A stretch of DNA of 64,000 bases from Candidatus Electrothrix communis (GTDB taxonomy: Bacteria; Desulfobacterota; Desulfobulbia; Desulfobulbales; Desulfobulbaceae). Under the pieces are notes generated by a model. The model saw nothing but the letters and a program-made list of their open reading frames with translations. It made no database searches and was not told the DNA's origin. The stretch lies in assembly GCA_030644725.1 (NCBI GenBank), contig CP130629.1:1171572-1235571 (forward strand), read 5' to 3'. A program made the translations under genes and the position numbers. This document shows positions 53,435 through 63,251 of this stretch, one piece after another (position 1 is the first letter of the stretch; each line of letters opens with the position of its first letter).

Positions 53435-54412
53435 CTAGAAACCGTCCGAGATCAATTTTCGAATCTGCTCCACCGTCAACCACTCGTTGTTGTTGCTTGA
53501 TTCGTAGTCAAATCCCCCCTCTATTCGTACCGCCCCTGTCGCAGAGCAGTATTGCTCTACATCCCACCCTGCCGCATTTGAACATAAAATATATCTATTT
53601 TCCAAACGAACCGTCTGTGCAGATTCATAAAGCCCTATCATGGTTTCATGCAGCTTTTCTCCTGGTCGAATTCCAACAATGCGCTGCTCTATCCCAGGTG
53701 CAACTGCCTCAGCTACATCAAGAATACGATAAGACGAAGAAATAGGCACGATAATCTCACCGCCCCACCCATGCTCGACAGCAAATAAGACCAGTTCCAG
53801 ACTTTCTTGCATGGTGATGCTAAATCGAGTCATCCTAGGATGAGTAATGGGGAGAAAACCTTGCTTTTTTTGGGCGAGAAAAAACGGGATTACGGAGCCT
53901 TTGCTTCCAAACACATTTGCATAGCGGACAATAGAAAATTTTGTTGCATATTTCCGATTTGCGTCAAGTATTAGCCGTTCAAGGTAGAGCTTAGAGGCCC
54001 CATAGGCATTGATTGGAGAAACAGCCTTGTCTGAGGACAGAGCAACAACTCGCTCAATATCATTCAACACGGCTGCATCAATAACATTTTGGGTTCCTAG
54101 AATATTCGTTTTGGCGCACTCAATAGGGTTATGCTCAGAAACCGGAACATGTTTCATTGCCGCTGCATGGATAATGACATCTATACCCCTACATGCCATC
54201 ATAATGCGCTCTCTGTCTCGTACATCCCCCAATACGAACTGCACAGAATATTTCTCCGGCGGAAATAGAGCAGCCATTGAAAAATGCTTCTGCTCATCGC
54301 GAGAATAAATTACGATTTTCCCTATGTCAGGATAACGATTCAGCAGATGGGCCACAAGTGCCTTTCCTACAGTGCCGGTGCCTCCGGTGATCAATACTTT
54401 TTTATTGCGCAC
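53435..54412 (-). CDS. pseB: UDP-GlcNAc 4,6-dehydratase, PseB/FlaA1-like
   Basis: 325-residue SDR: LITGGTGTVGKAL, IIYSRDEQKHFSMAALFP, GDVRDRERI, IIHAAAMKHVPVSEHNPIE, SSDKAVSPINAYGASKL, and GIRPGEKLHETMI at the end. This matches soluble PseB, which makes the 4-keto-6-deoxy intermediate of pseudaminic and related sugars, more than the membrane-bound CapD type. No pseC-pseI genes are nearby, so the final sugar is unknown. Overlap-like spacing with the GTs on both sides shows an operon. Confidence 0.8.
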   Translation of the reverse strand: MRNKKVLITGGTGTVGKALVAHLLNRYPDIGKIVIYSRDEQKHFSMAALFPPEKYSVQFVLGDVRDRERIMMACRGIDVIIHAAAMKHVPVSEHNPIECAKTNILGTQNVIDAAVLNDIERVVALSSDKAVSPINAYGASKLYLERLILDANRKYATKFSIVRYANVFGSKGSVIPFFLAQKKQGFLPITHPRMTRFSITMQESLELVLFAVEHGWGGEIIVPISSSYRILDVAEAVAPGIEQRIVGIRPGEKLHETMIGLYESAQTVRLENRYILCSNAAGWDVEQYCSATGAVRIEGGFDYESSNNNEWLTVEQIRKLISDGF

Positions 54413-54422
54413 ACTTTATCCG

Positions 54423-55655
54423 TTACGAGTTGATTAAAGAGGAAACACCTGCCTTAAAGACAGGATTTAAACTTTCAAAACCTCGATAGGCCAGCCCAAC
54501 CTCACGACAATGAACACGCCGTTCATCAGGATTCATTTCCAGATATCCTCTTATCTGCGGCCATGCTGCTTTGATATCCTGCTCATGGAAATCATTCACC
54601 ACCACACCGACATTTTTTTCCTCTGCGTAAATGTAATCTTCTGAAACACCGCGAGTTATAAGGAACGGTAGACCAGCGCAAAGATATTCACCAACTTTAA
54701 TATTGGATATGAATTTTTTTGACGGACCAGAAGGCACTGCAATCACAGCAAAATCGGCGGCAAAATAATACGAGTGAATATCGGCGTAATCACTATGACA
54801 GATGGAATAGGTTCCGCGCTCAACCCCTGCTTTATCAAATATTGCAAAGATCTCTGCATTTTCATGGGGGGTAACAATTAAAAAATGAAGGCGCGGCTCT
54901 AATTCACGTAACCAACGATACATCCACGCTGTTTCTTCATAGTAATACAGGCTGCCAAATTTACCCGGATAAAATAGCACCCACTGATCAGGGCGTATTC
55001 CTAATTTTTTCCGAGTGCTATCTCGCATTTCTTGATTAAACGTAAACTTCTTGTCATTGGCAACTGTTGCGATCTTAAAAAAATTTGCATCAACCCTCCA
55101 CTCCTTTTCAAGACGCTCCTCCATAAATCGGGTACCTGATGCAATCACTGTGGCAAATTCTGCGGCACGGCGTTCGAGAAAATGGGCGATTTTATACTGA
55201 AGGCTGTTTTTTGCCCACATGCCGTTGTCAATGGCATATTCGCTGTGCGGTTCAAACTGATACATAAACAACTTCATGCCAAGCAGGCGGCAAAATAGAT
55301 AAGCATAGCTGCCAGCCACTGAGGCGAGAGAAGCCACATGACGATATCCTTTTCGTCTCAAAGAGGTAAAAGCCAACAGCCCAGACCAGACATCAACAAA
55401 CTTACTGACTAAGCTGGTGCCGGGATGCCATTGTAACCGAGTCCATTCAAGTCCCTGCTGCTGCCATTGCTCAACTTTTACTGATTGCTCCGGGGTGAGA
55501 GGAAACCGATCATCCTCATAGGTTACCAAATGAAAACGGATCGAATTATCGGGGTCCTTAAGATAATCATCAATATATAGCCAGAAATTACCCTGAATCA
55601 GGGGATCGAAAAAGCGGTTATACAGGTAAATGATCACCTTTTTATCATATGTCAT
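54423..55655 (-). CDS. Glycosyltransferase (GT4-like)
   Basis: 410 residues with a GT-B layout: LYNRFFDPLIQGNFW at the start, FYPGKFGSLYYYEE and VAVPSGPSKKFISNIKVGEYLCAGLPFLIT in the donor half. The second half resembles GT4 enzymes although the catalytic Glu pair is not obvious. It overlaps the upstream GT by 11 bp. Substrate not known. Confidence 0.75.
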   Translation of the reverse strand: MTYDKKVIIYLYNRFFDPLIQGNFWLYIDDYLKDPDNSIRFHLVTYEDDRFPLTPEQSVKVEQWQQQGLEWTRLQWHPGTSLVSKFVDVWSGLLAFTSLRRKGYRHVASLASVAGSYAYLFCRLLGMKLFMYQFEPHSEYAIDNGMWAKNSLQYKIAHFLERRAAEFATVIASGTRFMEERLEKEWRVDANFFKIATVANDKKFTFNQEMRDSTRKKLGIRPDQWVLFYPGKFGSLYYYEETAWMYRWLRELEPRLHFLIVTPHENAEIFAIFDKAGVERGTYSICHSDYADIHSYYFAADFAVIAVPSGPSKKFISNIKVGEYLCAGLPFLITRGVSEDYIYAEEKNVGVVVNDFHEQDIKAAWPQIRGYLEMNPDERRVHCREVGLAYRGFESLNPVFKAGVSSLINS

Positions 55656-56772
55656 ACTGCCTGTTTCCTTTCTCTATTTTTTGATACAAATCGTGTTTTT
55701 TTAAGAGGTCAAAAATCTTGTCCAGCTGCTTATCGTAGGTATGTTGGCGGGAAAATTCAATGCGGTCCTTCTGCCGTTCGTGACTATTATAATGCGAAAG
55801 GCCATTCAGTACCCGTTCAAAAGCCGCTACATATTCACTTGAATTGTCCACCATTTCCAAAAGATGACGTTTATCTTGATACTCGCCTGTGTAGGTTGCG
55901 ACTATTATTTTTCCACTGGCTAAGTACTCCATAATTTTGTGGGAATTGTCTACTTGTTCTGGGTACAGTTCGGCTCTATATGCAAGTAATAAAACATCTG
56001 CTCTCTCAAAAATTGAGGAGAGTAAAGAGCTTTCAACCCTACCCCACCATATGACATTTTTCAGATGGCCTGCCAAGCTTCGTAGTACACCTTTCTCAGA
56101 ATAACCACCGACAAAATGAAACCGAACATCAATATTCCTTTGAGCAACCTCGGTTAATAACTCCGCATTAAGATATTGCATATCAAGATTGCCAACATAA
56201 ACCGCATGCAAAGTATTCCCTTCAAATCTGCGTAACTGCTTCTCACTCAAGAAATATTTTTTTGGAAACTTCGATAACCCATGAGAAATCTTGTAACACT
56301 TCGGAGTTAATTGTATAATTCGATTTTTAATCGAATCTGTAACGCAAAAACAAATATCCGCTGTCGATACCGCAAGTTTCAAATGAAAGTCTTGATTCAA
56401 ATCAACTTGATGATAAATTTTTAAACGATCTCCCGCAAATCGCATATCAAAAAAGCGAGAATTTTCAAAAAGCCAGATAATATCAATTTTAGTATCAATC
56501 ACCTTTTCAAAACGCGCCAGCCATCGTTCTTCCAGCCAGCGACGTAGTATGGCAGGATAAAAACGCAGCCCAGATGCAACTTTTGGTGCCGAGACAATAT
56601 ACAAACTGGGAATGACTCCTTCCTTTTCAATTTTAAATCCGCTTTGGAAATCATCGGGCGGATTCAAGAAAAAGACTCGTACTCCTCGTTCAGCAAGGGT
56701 TCTTGCGTAATGGTGTTTGCTAACAGAATGGTCCTTCCAATGCTCTGGCGATATAATCAAGATAACTGACAT
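55645..56772 (-). CDS. Glycosyltransferase (GT4-like)
   Basis: GT-B protein of 375 residues: SVILIISPEHWKDHSVSKHH, AVYVGNLDMQYLN, and ADVLLLAYRAELYPEQVDNSHKIMEYLASGKIIVATYTG. The frame stays open upstream to 56832, but the extra codons read through the end of an IS element, so ATG 56772 is the real start. The IS begins 19 bases upstream, so it will have removed or replaced the natural promoter or ribosome site; none is visible now. Confidence 0.8.
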   Translation of the reverse strand: MSVILIISPEHWKDHSVSKHHYARTLAERGVRVFFLNPPDDFQSGFKIEKEGVIPSLYIVSAPKVASGLRFYPAILRRWLEERWLARFEKVIDTKIDIIWLFENSRFFDMRFAGDRLKIYHQVDLNQDFHLKLAVSTADICFCVTDSIKNRIIQLTPKCYKISHGLSKFPKKYFLSEKQLRRFEGNTLHAVYVGNLDMQYLNAELLTEVAQRNIDVRFHFVGGYSEKGVLRSLAGHLKNVIWWGRVESSLLSSIFERADVLLLAYRAELYPEQVDNSHKIMEYLASGKIIVATYTGEYQDKRHLLEMVDNSSEYVAAFERVLNGLSHYNSHERQKDRIEFSRQHTYDKQLDKIFDLLKKHDLYQKIEKGNRQYDI

Positions 56773-56940
56773 GAAAAGCCAATAAATGAGTTGTTGGACG
56801 AAGCCGCTACGCGGCAGACAAACCCCGTACATCCACCTCTGCGGTGAATATCTTGTAGCAGCCTATATCTTTTGCAATAATAGTATAACGGCAATGCAAG
56901 TGCACTGCCATTATCCTATTATTACACAGAGGAGGTTACA

Positions 56941-57850
56941 ATGAACTGCACGATGCCAAGCGATCCACACTTCAATCTGCTTTATCAAAAACATATCAAA
57001 CATCTGAAACTTAACGGCTTACAACCAAAGACCATTGATGCCTATTCACGGTCGATCAGGCGAATCGGCAATTATTTCGAGTGTCAAATCGACAATCTCA
57101 CATCCGACCAGCTCCTTGATTACTTTAACGAACTTTTGGATTGTCGCTCATGGAGCGCAGTCAAGCTCGACCTGTATGGGCTGAAGTTCTTTTATTCCAG
57201 GGTGCTGAACAGAACCTGGGAGGATATCCCCCTGATCAAACCGCCCAAGGTTTCAAGGATTCCAGATATTCTCACGGTCGAGCAGCTCCATCAACTGGTT
57301 GCCGCCACCGGCAAACTGAGCTACAAGGTCTTTTTTCACTAGCCTACTCACTGGGGCTGCGCCTCGGCGAGGGCATTGCCCTGAAAACAAGCGACATTGA
57401 CGCCAGCAATATGCGGGTCCACATTCGCGACGCCAAAGGCAACAAGGACAGGCTGGTTCCTTTGCCTGAAAAAACCCTTCAGATTCTAAGAAATTTCTGG
57501 TCCGTTCACCAGCACCCCAAATTCCTCTTTCCAAACAGGAAACGGGGACTGAAAAACGTCCACTTGGTTGAAACGCCTTTAAATCGAGGAGGTATTCAAG
57601 CTGCCATGAAGGCTGTGGTTGGACAGCTCAACATAAAAAAATCTCATGCCATTCCCTGCGCCACAGTTATGCCACCCATATGTTGGAAGCCGGGGTTGAC
57701 CTTGTTGAACTCCAACAGATACTCGGTCATGTCAGCATCCTGACCACATCCCGATATACCCATCTTACCGCTGTCACCAACAGCAACGCCCGTCAGGCCG
57801 TCAACTCCCTGACCGATACCTTTGATATCACTTGGGAGGGCGTCAAATGA
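56941..57850 (+). pseudogene. Tyrosine recombinase of the IS91-like element (two frameshifts)
   Basis: Reconstructed 303-residue phage-integrase-type recombinase: N-terminal SAM-like domain (QPKTIDAYSRSIRRIGNYF), catalytic Arg in [18 protein letters not shown] with His-x2-Arg, LGHVSI and the nucleophile region SRYTHL. One base is missing at a T-run near 57,327-57,340 and another at an A7 run (57635-57641), moving the frame by -1 each time. Adding two bases gives 303 codons plus stop. The stop overlaps the ATG of the transposase gene. Similar recombinase-transposase pairs occur in some IS91 relatives. Confidence 0.75.
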
Positions 57851-58933
57851 TTTTGCTCTCCACGATTATTAATCGATTCAAGGAACAGTTTTTAGCGCAA
57901 TATCAGGCTTTCGTTCTGCCCAGCCACAAAAAAGCGCTGTGGGCCATGGCCAAGTGCAGGACGGAACACAGCCTGCAGATGCTTGCGCGGTGTGCGAACC
58001 ATGAATGCGGAACAGAAATCTATATTCCTCATTCCTGCGGCCATAGAAACTGTCCGCACTGTCAGAACCATGAAAGCAGCAACTGGATCGAAAAGCAACT
58101 GAACAAGCGGCTGCCGGCTCCCTATTTTCTGGTTACCTTTACCCTGCCTGCTCAACTCAGGGATCTTGCCTGGAGAAATCAGAAAATCGTTTATTCACAG
58201 ATGTTCGCTTCGGTCAAAGAGACTCTGAAAACCTTTACTGCAAATGACAAAAACTCGGCGGAGAAGCGGGATTTACCGCTATCCTCCATACCCATGCAAG
58301 AAATCTTGATCATCACCCCCACATCCATGTGGTCATGCCCGGAGCAAGCATCAACAAAAAACAGGGTTGTGGCATAAAAAGGGGGCTGAATACCTCTTTA
58401 ACCACAAGGCCTTGGCAAAGGTTTTTCGGGCAAAGATGCTTACGGCCATAGTTGAGCAAGGCCTGAAACTGCCAAAGGATTGCCCGGAAAAGTGGGTTGT
58501 CGACTGCAAGAGCGTCGGCAACGGAGACAAGGCGATCATCTATCTCGGCAAATATCTCTACCGGGGCGTAATTCAGGAAAAGGATATCCTGAAGTGCGAA
58601 AACGGCATGGTTACCTTCAGGTATCTTCACGCCAAAACCGGCAAATACAGGTCCAGGGAGGTGACCGGAGAAGAATTCCTCTCTCTGCTCATGCTGCACG
58701 TCTTGCCCAAAGGGTTTCGCAGGGCACGCTGTTACGGTTTTCTGCATCCGTGCAGCAAAAAGCTCATCCGATTTCTCCAACTGGTGCTTAGGGTCAACCC
58801 GTTTACATTATTCAGTGCTGAGCAACCCAAAAAAGCTGCTATCATCTGCCCGAACTGCGGGGCGGAAATGAAAATCATTCGGACTAGGGTGAGGAAGCCG
58901 CCTCCTCTCCGGCCAGCTGTTTGCATCGCATAA
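57847..58933 (+). pseudogene. HUH (Y2) transposase of the IS91 family (two frameshifts)
   Basis: Rolling-circle transposase. N-terminal zinc head CANHECGTEIYIPHSCGHRNC and CPHC (near residues 40-75), then YFLVTFTLPAQL. The HUH motif in HHPHIHVV lies in a middle segment readable only in another frame (58254 to about 58360). The Tyr motif is YLGKYLYRG, followed by CPNCGAEM. Breaks near 58,243-58,254 and 58,355-58,366 each need one added base, giving 362 residues. Family identity is firm; activity is doubtful unless the breaks are sequencing errors. Confidence 0.75.
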
Positions 58934-59190
58934 AAATGGAGGTGTGCATGGTTATGTAACCCTGAAGCGACATCGCCAGCTTTCGAAAAAACCGGTTCAA
59001 CCGGCGCTGGATACCTGTACTTAAAAAATACTATTTTTCACCGACTACAGCTTTATGCATAGGGAAAATCAATTTCAAAGATCAAATTCTCGGTTCCAAA
59101 ACAGCCTTCCGGTCCATCTGTCTGACTAGGCAGCCTTCAGCCAAAAAAGATGTTTTCTATATAATGCCGGGCTTGTCCAACAAACGGTTC

Positions 59191-59220
59191 AGATTGTGGC
59201 TCGCTGCGCTCGCACAATCT
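59191..59220. repeat. Hairpin just outside the IS right end
   Basis: AGATTGTG and CACAATCT pair perfectly around a GC-rich 14-base loop. IS91-type elements have terminal hairpins that mark the replication end, so this may be part of the element or the terminator for the GT9 gene ending at 59232. Confidence 0.45.
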
Positions 59221-59231
59221 AACCTTATTCG

Positions 59232-60263
59232 TTATGATAATTTTCTAAGAATTTCATTAACACTTATACTTTCGAGACATTTTATACTATAAGGGCATGA
59301 TATAAAATACTCCCCTAAATATATCTTCCTTACTTGAAAATGACATGGCTGACAGCTATACCTCCTAGAAAGCACTTCAATTTCATGGTTATAAGGTTTA
59401 CTTTTTGCTTCAGAAGTTGGGCCAAAGATAGCTAGCCCTTTTGCTCCAGAAGCCGCTGCAAGGTGCATCAGCCCACCATCATTACCAATAATTTTTTTGC
59501 AGTTTCTGAAAATTGCAACAAGCTCACCCCAATTAAAAATATCAAAATAACTACATGGAAGATGAGCAAACTTTGCATTGTGCGCATATGGCTCTAAGAG
59601 AAAGAAAATTTTACAAAAATTCCAGAAAATTTTTCTGTTAGTCAATCTGTATGGGGATAATTTAGCAACTAACTTCTTATACCGAAAGGCGTAAGCATCG
59701 TTTAACTCATCAAGTCCTCCGATAATAACAACATTTTCTTCACCTAAAGTACTTACAAGTTGATCATAAAAAGGCCATCTTCTAACTGGGGCAAATGACG
59801 AGCATCCTGGATAGATAACGGTCTTCATAGAAACACATAGTTTTTTTACTCTGTCAGATTCATCAGCCTGCAATCTCTTTAATATATTTGATGTATAATT
59901 TGTCGGATATAATGCTCTTACCAAAGAAAGACACTGCTCTGTTTCCGATTGATATTTAGTACTAATACTGTCTGGATTAATGTAAAAAAAATTTTTAAAA
60001 TTAATATCAGCTTTTTCTTCAACAGTAAAGGTATGAACAAGATTCGTAACACTCACATTGCTAATCGAAGATAGCACAACGTTGCAACTATAACAAAATT
60101 GTAAATACTTTTTAAAGGAGGGATTAATATCTTGAATGTATATTGCAGCTCTAATAGAGTTCTCAAGACAATATTCTATTGCATACATCACCTCCAAAGT
60201 ATTACCAATACCCATACGGGTAAGAAATAATATATCGTATGAATTTAACAAAGTAATCACCAT
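59232..60263 (-). CDS. Glycosyltransferase family 9 (heptosyltransferase-like)
   Basis: 343 residues, AT-rich. The GT9 donor site is readable as KIIGNDGGLMHLAAASGAKGLAIFGPT, with YPGCSSFAPVRRWP in the middle. GT9 enzymes add heptoses or related sugars in LPS and surface glycans. The Cys-rich tail (CQPCHF... CPYSIKC) is unusual. It is the first gene right of the IS element and on the same strand as the GT block to the left. Confidence 0.85.
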   Translation of the reverse strand: MVITLLNSYDILFLTRMGIGNTLEVMYAIEYCLENSIRAAIYIQDINPSFKKYLQFCYSCNVVLSSISNVSVTNLVHTFTVEEKADINFKNFFYINPDSISTKYQSETEQCLSLVRALYPTNYTSNILKRLQADESDRVKKLCVSMKTVIYPGCSSFAPVRRWPFYDQLVSTLGEENVVIIGGLDELNDAYAFRYKKLVAKLSPYRLTNRKIFWNFCKIFFLLEPYAHNAKFAHLPCSYFDIFNWGELVAIFRNCKKIIGNDGGLMHLAAASGAKGLAIFGPTSEAKSKPYNHEIEVLSRRYSCQPCHFQVRKIYLGEYFISCPYSIKCLESISVNEILRKLS

Positions 60264-60351
60264 TCATTATTGTATACACATAAATAACCATATCGCTGTG
60301 AGTGGGTAAAAAAACTCTTTCAAATAAGGTTATTGGGTTTTAGTGCTCACT

Positions 60352-61020
60352 TTAGACAGACCTTTTTCTGATGACGCATTGAATTTGGGCTAAAGCATGA
60401 CCGACAGTTTGATCAACTACCTGATATCGACACGCCGCTTCTTCAAACAAAAAGATAGCCATCATACCGCGACGGCGTAAAGCTCGATACAATTTCAGTG
60501 TCAATCTACCAAAAGCATTTAATTTTGGTAAGGAGCCAAGTTTATATAAATTATAATCATAACCAATATCCTGCTGCTTTAAACTTACTATTTCTCCCTC
60601 TTGTAGAGTACGAACTAGGTTAAGAATATTAATGGAAACAGGAGACCAACTCTTTTCTTTCGAAATAGTAAATGTCCACTTGTGATCGGAATTAAACCTG
60701 CTAGGAAAAACCCCTTGTTCATAAAGATCTTCATCGGGAACTAAAAAAAACAAAAAACCTCCAGGCTTAACTAAATTCCACCATTCATGTATCGCCTCCC
60801 AGGGGTTACTTAAATGCTCAAGACAGTGAGATGAATAAACAAAATCAAATTCTCCCTGCACATGCAACCCAATATTATTAGCATCTCCATCATCAATATC
60901 AAAACGAAAAACATGTTCATTGAGAGGGTCGGAACCACAACCTATGTCTATACCTTTCCCTGTAAGATATGATTTCTCTGTCTCACTCCAGACCAATTTT
61001 GTTTTGGAAGTTTCATTCAT
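60352..61020 (-). CDS. SAM-dependent methyltransferase (type 11)
   Basis: 222-residue methyltransferase with GKGIDIGCGSDPL, FDFVYSSHCLEHL and GGFLFFLVPDEDLYEQG. The FVYSSHCLEHLSNPWEAI segment is the methyltransferase 11 signature. Probably modifies a glycan intermediate. Located between the GT9 gene and a 329-base region with a coding remnant. Confidence 0.8.
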   Translation of the reverse strand: MNETSKTKLVWSETEKSYLTGKGIDIGCGSDPLNEHVFRFDIDDGDANNIGLHVQGEFDFVYSSHCLEHLSNPWEAIHEWWNLVKPGGFLFFLVPDEDLYEQGVFPSRFNSDHKWTFTISKEKSWSPVSINILNLVRTLQEGEIVSLKQQDIGYDYNLYKLGSLPKLNAFGRLTLKLYRALRRRGMMAIFLFEEAACRYQVVDQTVGHALAQIQCVIRKRSV

Positions 61021-61349
61021 AAATCACACAAGCTCTCAGTCAAAATTCAATTTTAAGGAGGGGGTAAGTCGGCGGATTAATTTACGCGGAGTCTCTCGGC
61101 TTAGCTTCAACTACTCATACTCATGAAGGTATAAATTTTGCGCATCCAACTGTTATCGCATCGATAATTAATGCTTATAAAGAGGCTGCTCGCGTACATA
61201 CTCGTAGATTACGAAAAAATAATCGAGTCCGATTTACACTATTTGAATAGGACTCATTGAGGGGTGCTAGGTTTTTGAATATATCAATTTGATGGTCGAT
61301 ATCCCACAATCAGAACGATATGATGTATGTTAAAGTATCGCCTTTCGCT
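61021..61349. other. Intergenic region with an orphan coding remnant
   Basis: No complete gene. On the plus strand a frame without a start codon reads AESLGLASTTHTHEGINF and continues to RFTLFE with a stop at about 61250; it looks like the C-terminal piece of a gene whose front is gone, but I do not recognise it. A 6-bp inverted repeat GAGTCC/GGACTC (61225-61255) follows. Confidence 0.4.
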
Positions 61350-62270
61350 TCACCTTAGTATCACAGGGATTTTACTCATTAATGTAGCACGTAATTTACG
61401 AAAACGAAAAAAAAATGAACTAGTCGCTTGCTTCCAAAAACATCCATTCATCATGGCGTGGTGTATACGCGTACCAAAAGACTCTGTGGCATTATTAGTA
61501 TCATAATATTGCTTTCTAAGTTTATAGTTGCCTATAGTACTGGGTATCTCTTGGTCCTGCTTAAACAGCTTAGGGTTACAGTAAAAAATTGCGTCAAGTA
61601 TTCCTTTTTTTCGGTATTCACCCCAATCGTCTGCGAGCATTGACAATTTTGGCCCTAACTCTTGTGCTTGAATAGCAGCTCCTTTTGATATTAAATACGC
61701 ATGCGCTCTCCAGAGGGTCTTGTCAGGATCAATATGCATAAAAATATTTGACCTAGCCAGAAGACGCTGATCAGTAACCCGCCAGACTCTCCGTGTTAAA
61801 GCATGGGTAGTTTGCCCCTCTGATGCACCAAGATGCACAATAAAAGCCAATCCTTTTCTTGCAATAGCCTGAAAGGAAAGTGCTATTTTTATAAGTTGAT
61901 CCTCGAAATCCGATTGCTCGGGAATAATATCATCTTCTAAAACAAGCAGTAAATCAAATTTTGAAGCAGCTAGCCAGTCGCTAGCTTTCCGATGTGATAA
62001 TGCACACCCAATTTCACTAGGTAATATTTTTCGTTCTACCAATTTTTCTAACGTTTTTATGTCTGCAAACGAGCTAAGTTGAAACTGAGTTGCAAGACGA
62101 CAATCTGAGGCTTTAAAATAGTTATCGACCCATACCGACGGTATTTTGTTTTTTTTCAGCAAGTTGCGCCTTTCATCTTGGTCTTCTAACGAAATTAAAG
62201 CGACTGGCAGGGTATCTGTTTCCCCAGTTTTTTTGTGATGTTCTAATAGAGAAAAAGAAGAAATATTCAA
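61350..62270 (-). CDS. Glycosyltransferase family 25
   Basis: 306 residues with the GT25 pattern: VALISLEDQDERRNLL, LPSEIGCALSHRKA, LLLVLEDDIIPE and AYLISKGAAIQAQ. GT25 enzymes add galactose or glucose to LPS core or surface glycans. The FkbM gene upstream ends only 5 bases away, so they are co-transcribed. AT-rich. Confidence 0.85.
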   Translation of the reverse strand: MNISSFSLLEHHKKTGETDTLPVALISLEDQDERRNLLKKNKIPSVWVDNYFKASDCRLATQFQLSSFADIKTLEKLVERKILPSEIGCALSHRKASDWLAASKFDLLLVLEDDIIPEQSDFEDQLIKIALSFQAIARKGLAFIVHLGASEGQTTHALTRRVWRVTDQRLLARSNIFMHIDPDKTLWRAHAYLISKGAAIQAQELGPKLSMLADDWGEYRKKGILDAIFYCNPKLFKQDQEIPSTIGNYKLRKQYYDTNNATESFGTRIHHAMMNGCFWKQATSSFFFRFRKLRATLMSKIPVILR

Positions 62271-62275
62271 TTTGG

Positions 62276-63211
62276 TTAACTCTCTTTAAAGGCATAAATC
62301 ATTCCAACATCCTGCCGATCACCGTATATAGTAATAGCTCTAAAATTATTCCGTTTCAAGATGCTCAATAATTCGTTCGGTGCTTTTCTGTGCCACTCCA
62401 TCATGATAATTTTAATGGGATCAGGTATACCGCACTTCGAAAATGATTCAAAAAAATCATATTCACCCCCTTCGCAATCAATTTTACAAACCAAATCCAT
62501 CCCTAGATGGTGCTCAATTATTTTATGAATTTCTGATAAAATAGGAAACAACTCTATCTTCTCCTTAGTTATCAATTTCATCGACGATCTGATGAGCCCA
62601 GTACCATGTATACCCACCTGTCCCTTGTTATCAAAATTGTAATCAACTTCAAGAGCTTTTCTGTTGTGAGACAAGCCAAAATTATTTGCTGTTATTTTGT
62701 TAGCAAGGTTTTTATTCTTGTTCATATTTCGTATACATTGTTTATATGTTGGCTTAAACGGTTCAAAGCCATAAACATGTTCAACATCTTCGCGTGATGC
62801 AAAATAAAGACTCGCTAATCCAACATTCATTCCGATATCTACTACAACGACTCTATCCAACGCCTGAAAATTATAATCTTTGTTGAGCAAAATTTCTTTT
62901 AAAATAAAGAGTTCTTCTGCTGTTTGAATTTCCGCATCAAAATCATTGCCTCTCGCATTAACAATTCCATTGGAAATTATAAATGAAAAACCTCCCCATT
63001 TATTAAGCTGTCTCAGATAGTCAAAACCATCCAGTAAAAACTCATATTCCCCTGCCTTAATTTCTAAATTCAAAAAATTAAAGGTAAGGAGTCTATTTCC
63101 ATAAGATATATATTCTGGATAATCTGCTGCTAACCAAATGGCTTTTTTCTCCCATGTGGTTTTTGAAATTATTGATAGCAAGTTTTTTTTAATCAATTTG
63201 TATAGCGACAT
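62276..63211 (-). CDS. FkbM family methyltransferase
   Basis: 311 residues: VVVDIGMNVGLASLYFA, HVYGFEPFKPTYKQCIRNM, DLVCKIDCEGGEYDFFE. Longer N-terminal part than the FkbM at 43.9 kb, with about 60 extra residues of unknown role. It probably O-methylates a sugar of the local polysaccharide. The upstream gap holds MITE copy B and other repeats. Confidence 0.85.
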   Translation of the reverse strand: MSLYKLIKKNLLSIISKTTWEKKAIWLAADYPEYISYGNRLLTFNFLNLEIKAGEYEFLLDGFDYLRQLNKWGGFSFIISNGIVNARGNDFDAEIQTAEELFILKEILLNKDYNFQALDRVVVVDIGMNVGLASLYFASREDVEHVYGFEPFKPTYKQCIRNMNKNKNLANKITANNFGLSHNRKALEVDYNFDNKGQVGIHGTGLIRSSMKLITKEKIELFPILSEIHKIIEHHLGMDLVCKIDCEGGEYDFFESFSKCGIPDPIKIIMMEWHRKAPNELLSILKRNNFRAITIYGDRQDVGMIYAFKES

Positions 63212-63251
63212 AACAATTTAACGTTGAAATATTTTCAAATTCCTCTTGATG

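Larger units (their letters stand above)
56791..59183. mobile_element. IS91-like element with tyrosine recombinase and HUH transposase
   Basis: About 2.4 kb with TTGTTGGAC at the left end and its reverse complement GTCCAACAA at the right (59175-59183); the similarity extends a further few bases with gaps (AAGCC/GGCTT). Inside are a tyrosine recombinase (56941-57850) and a HUH transposase (57847-58933), both frameshifted. A hairpin lies just outside the right end (59191-59220). It separates the glycosyltransferase genes into 49-57 kb and 59-63 kb blocks. Ends are inferred from the repeats, so the exact boundaries are not certain. Confidence 0.65.
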
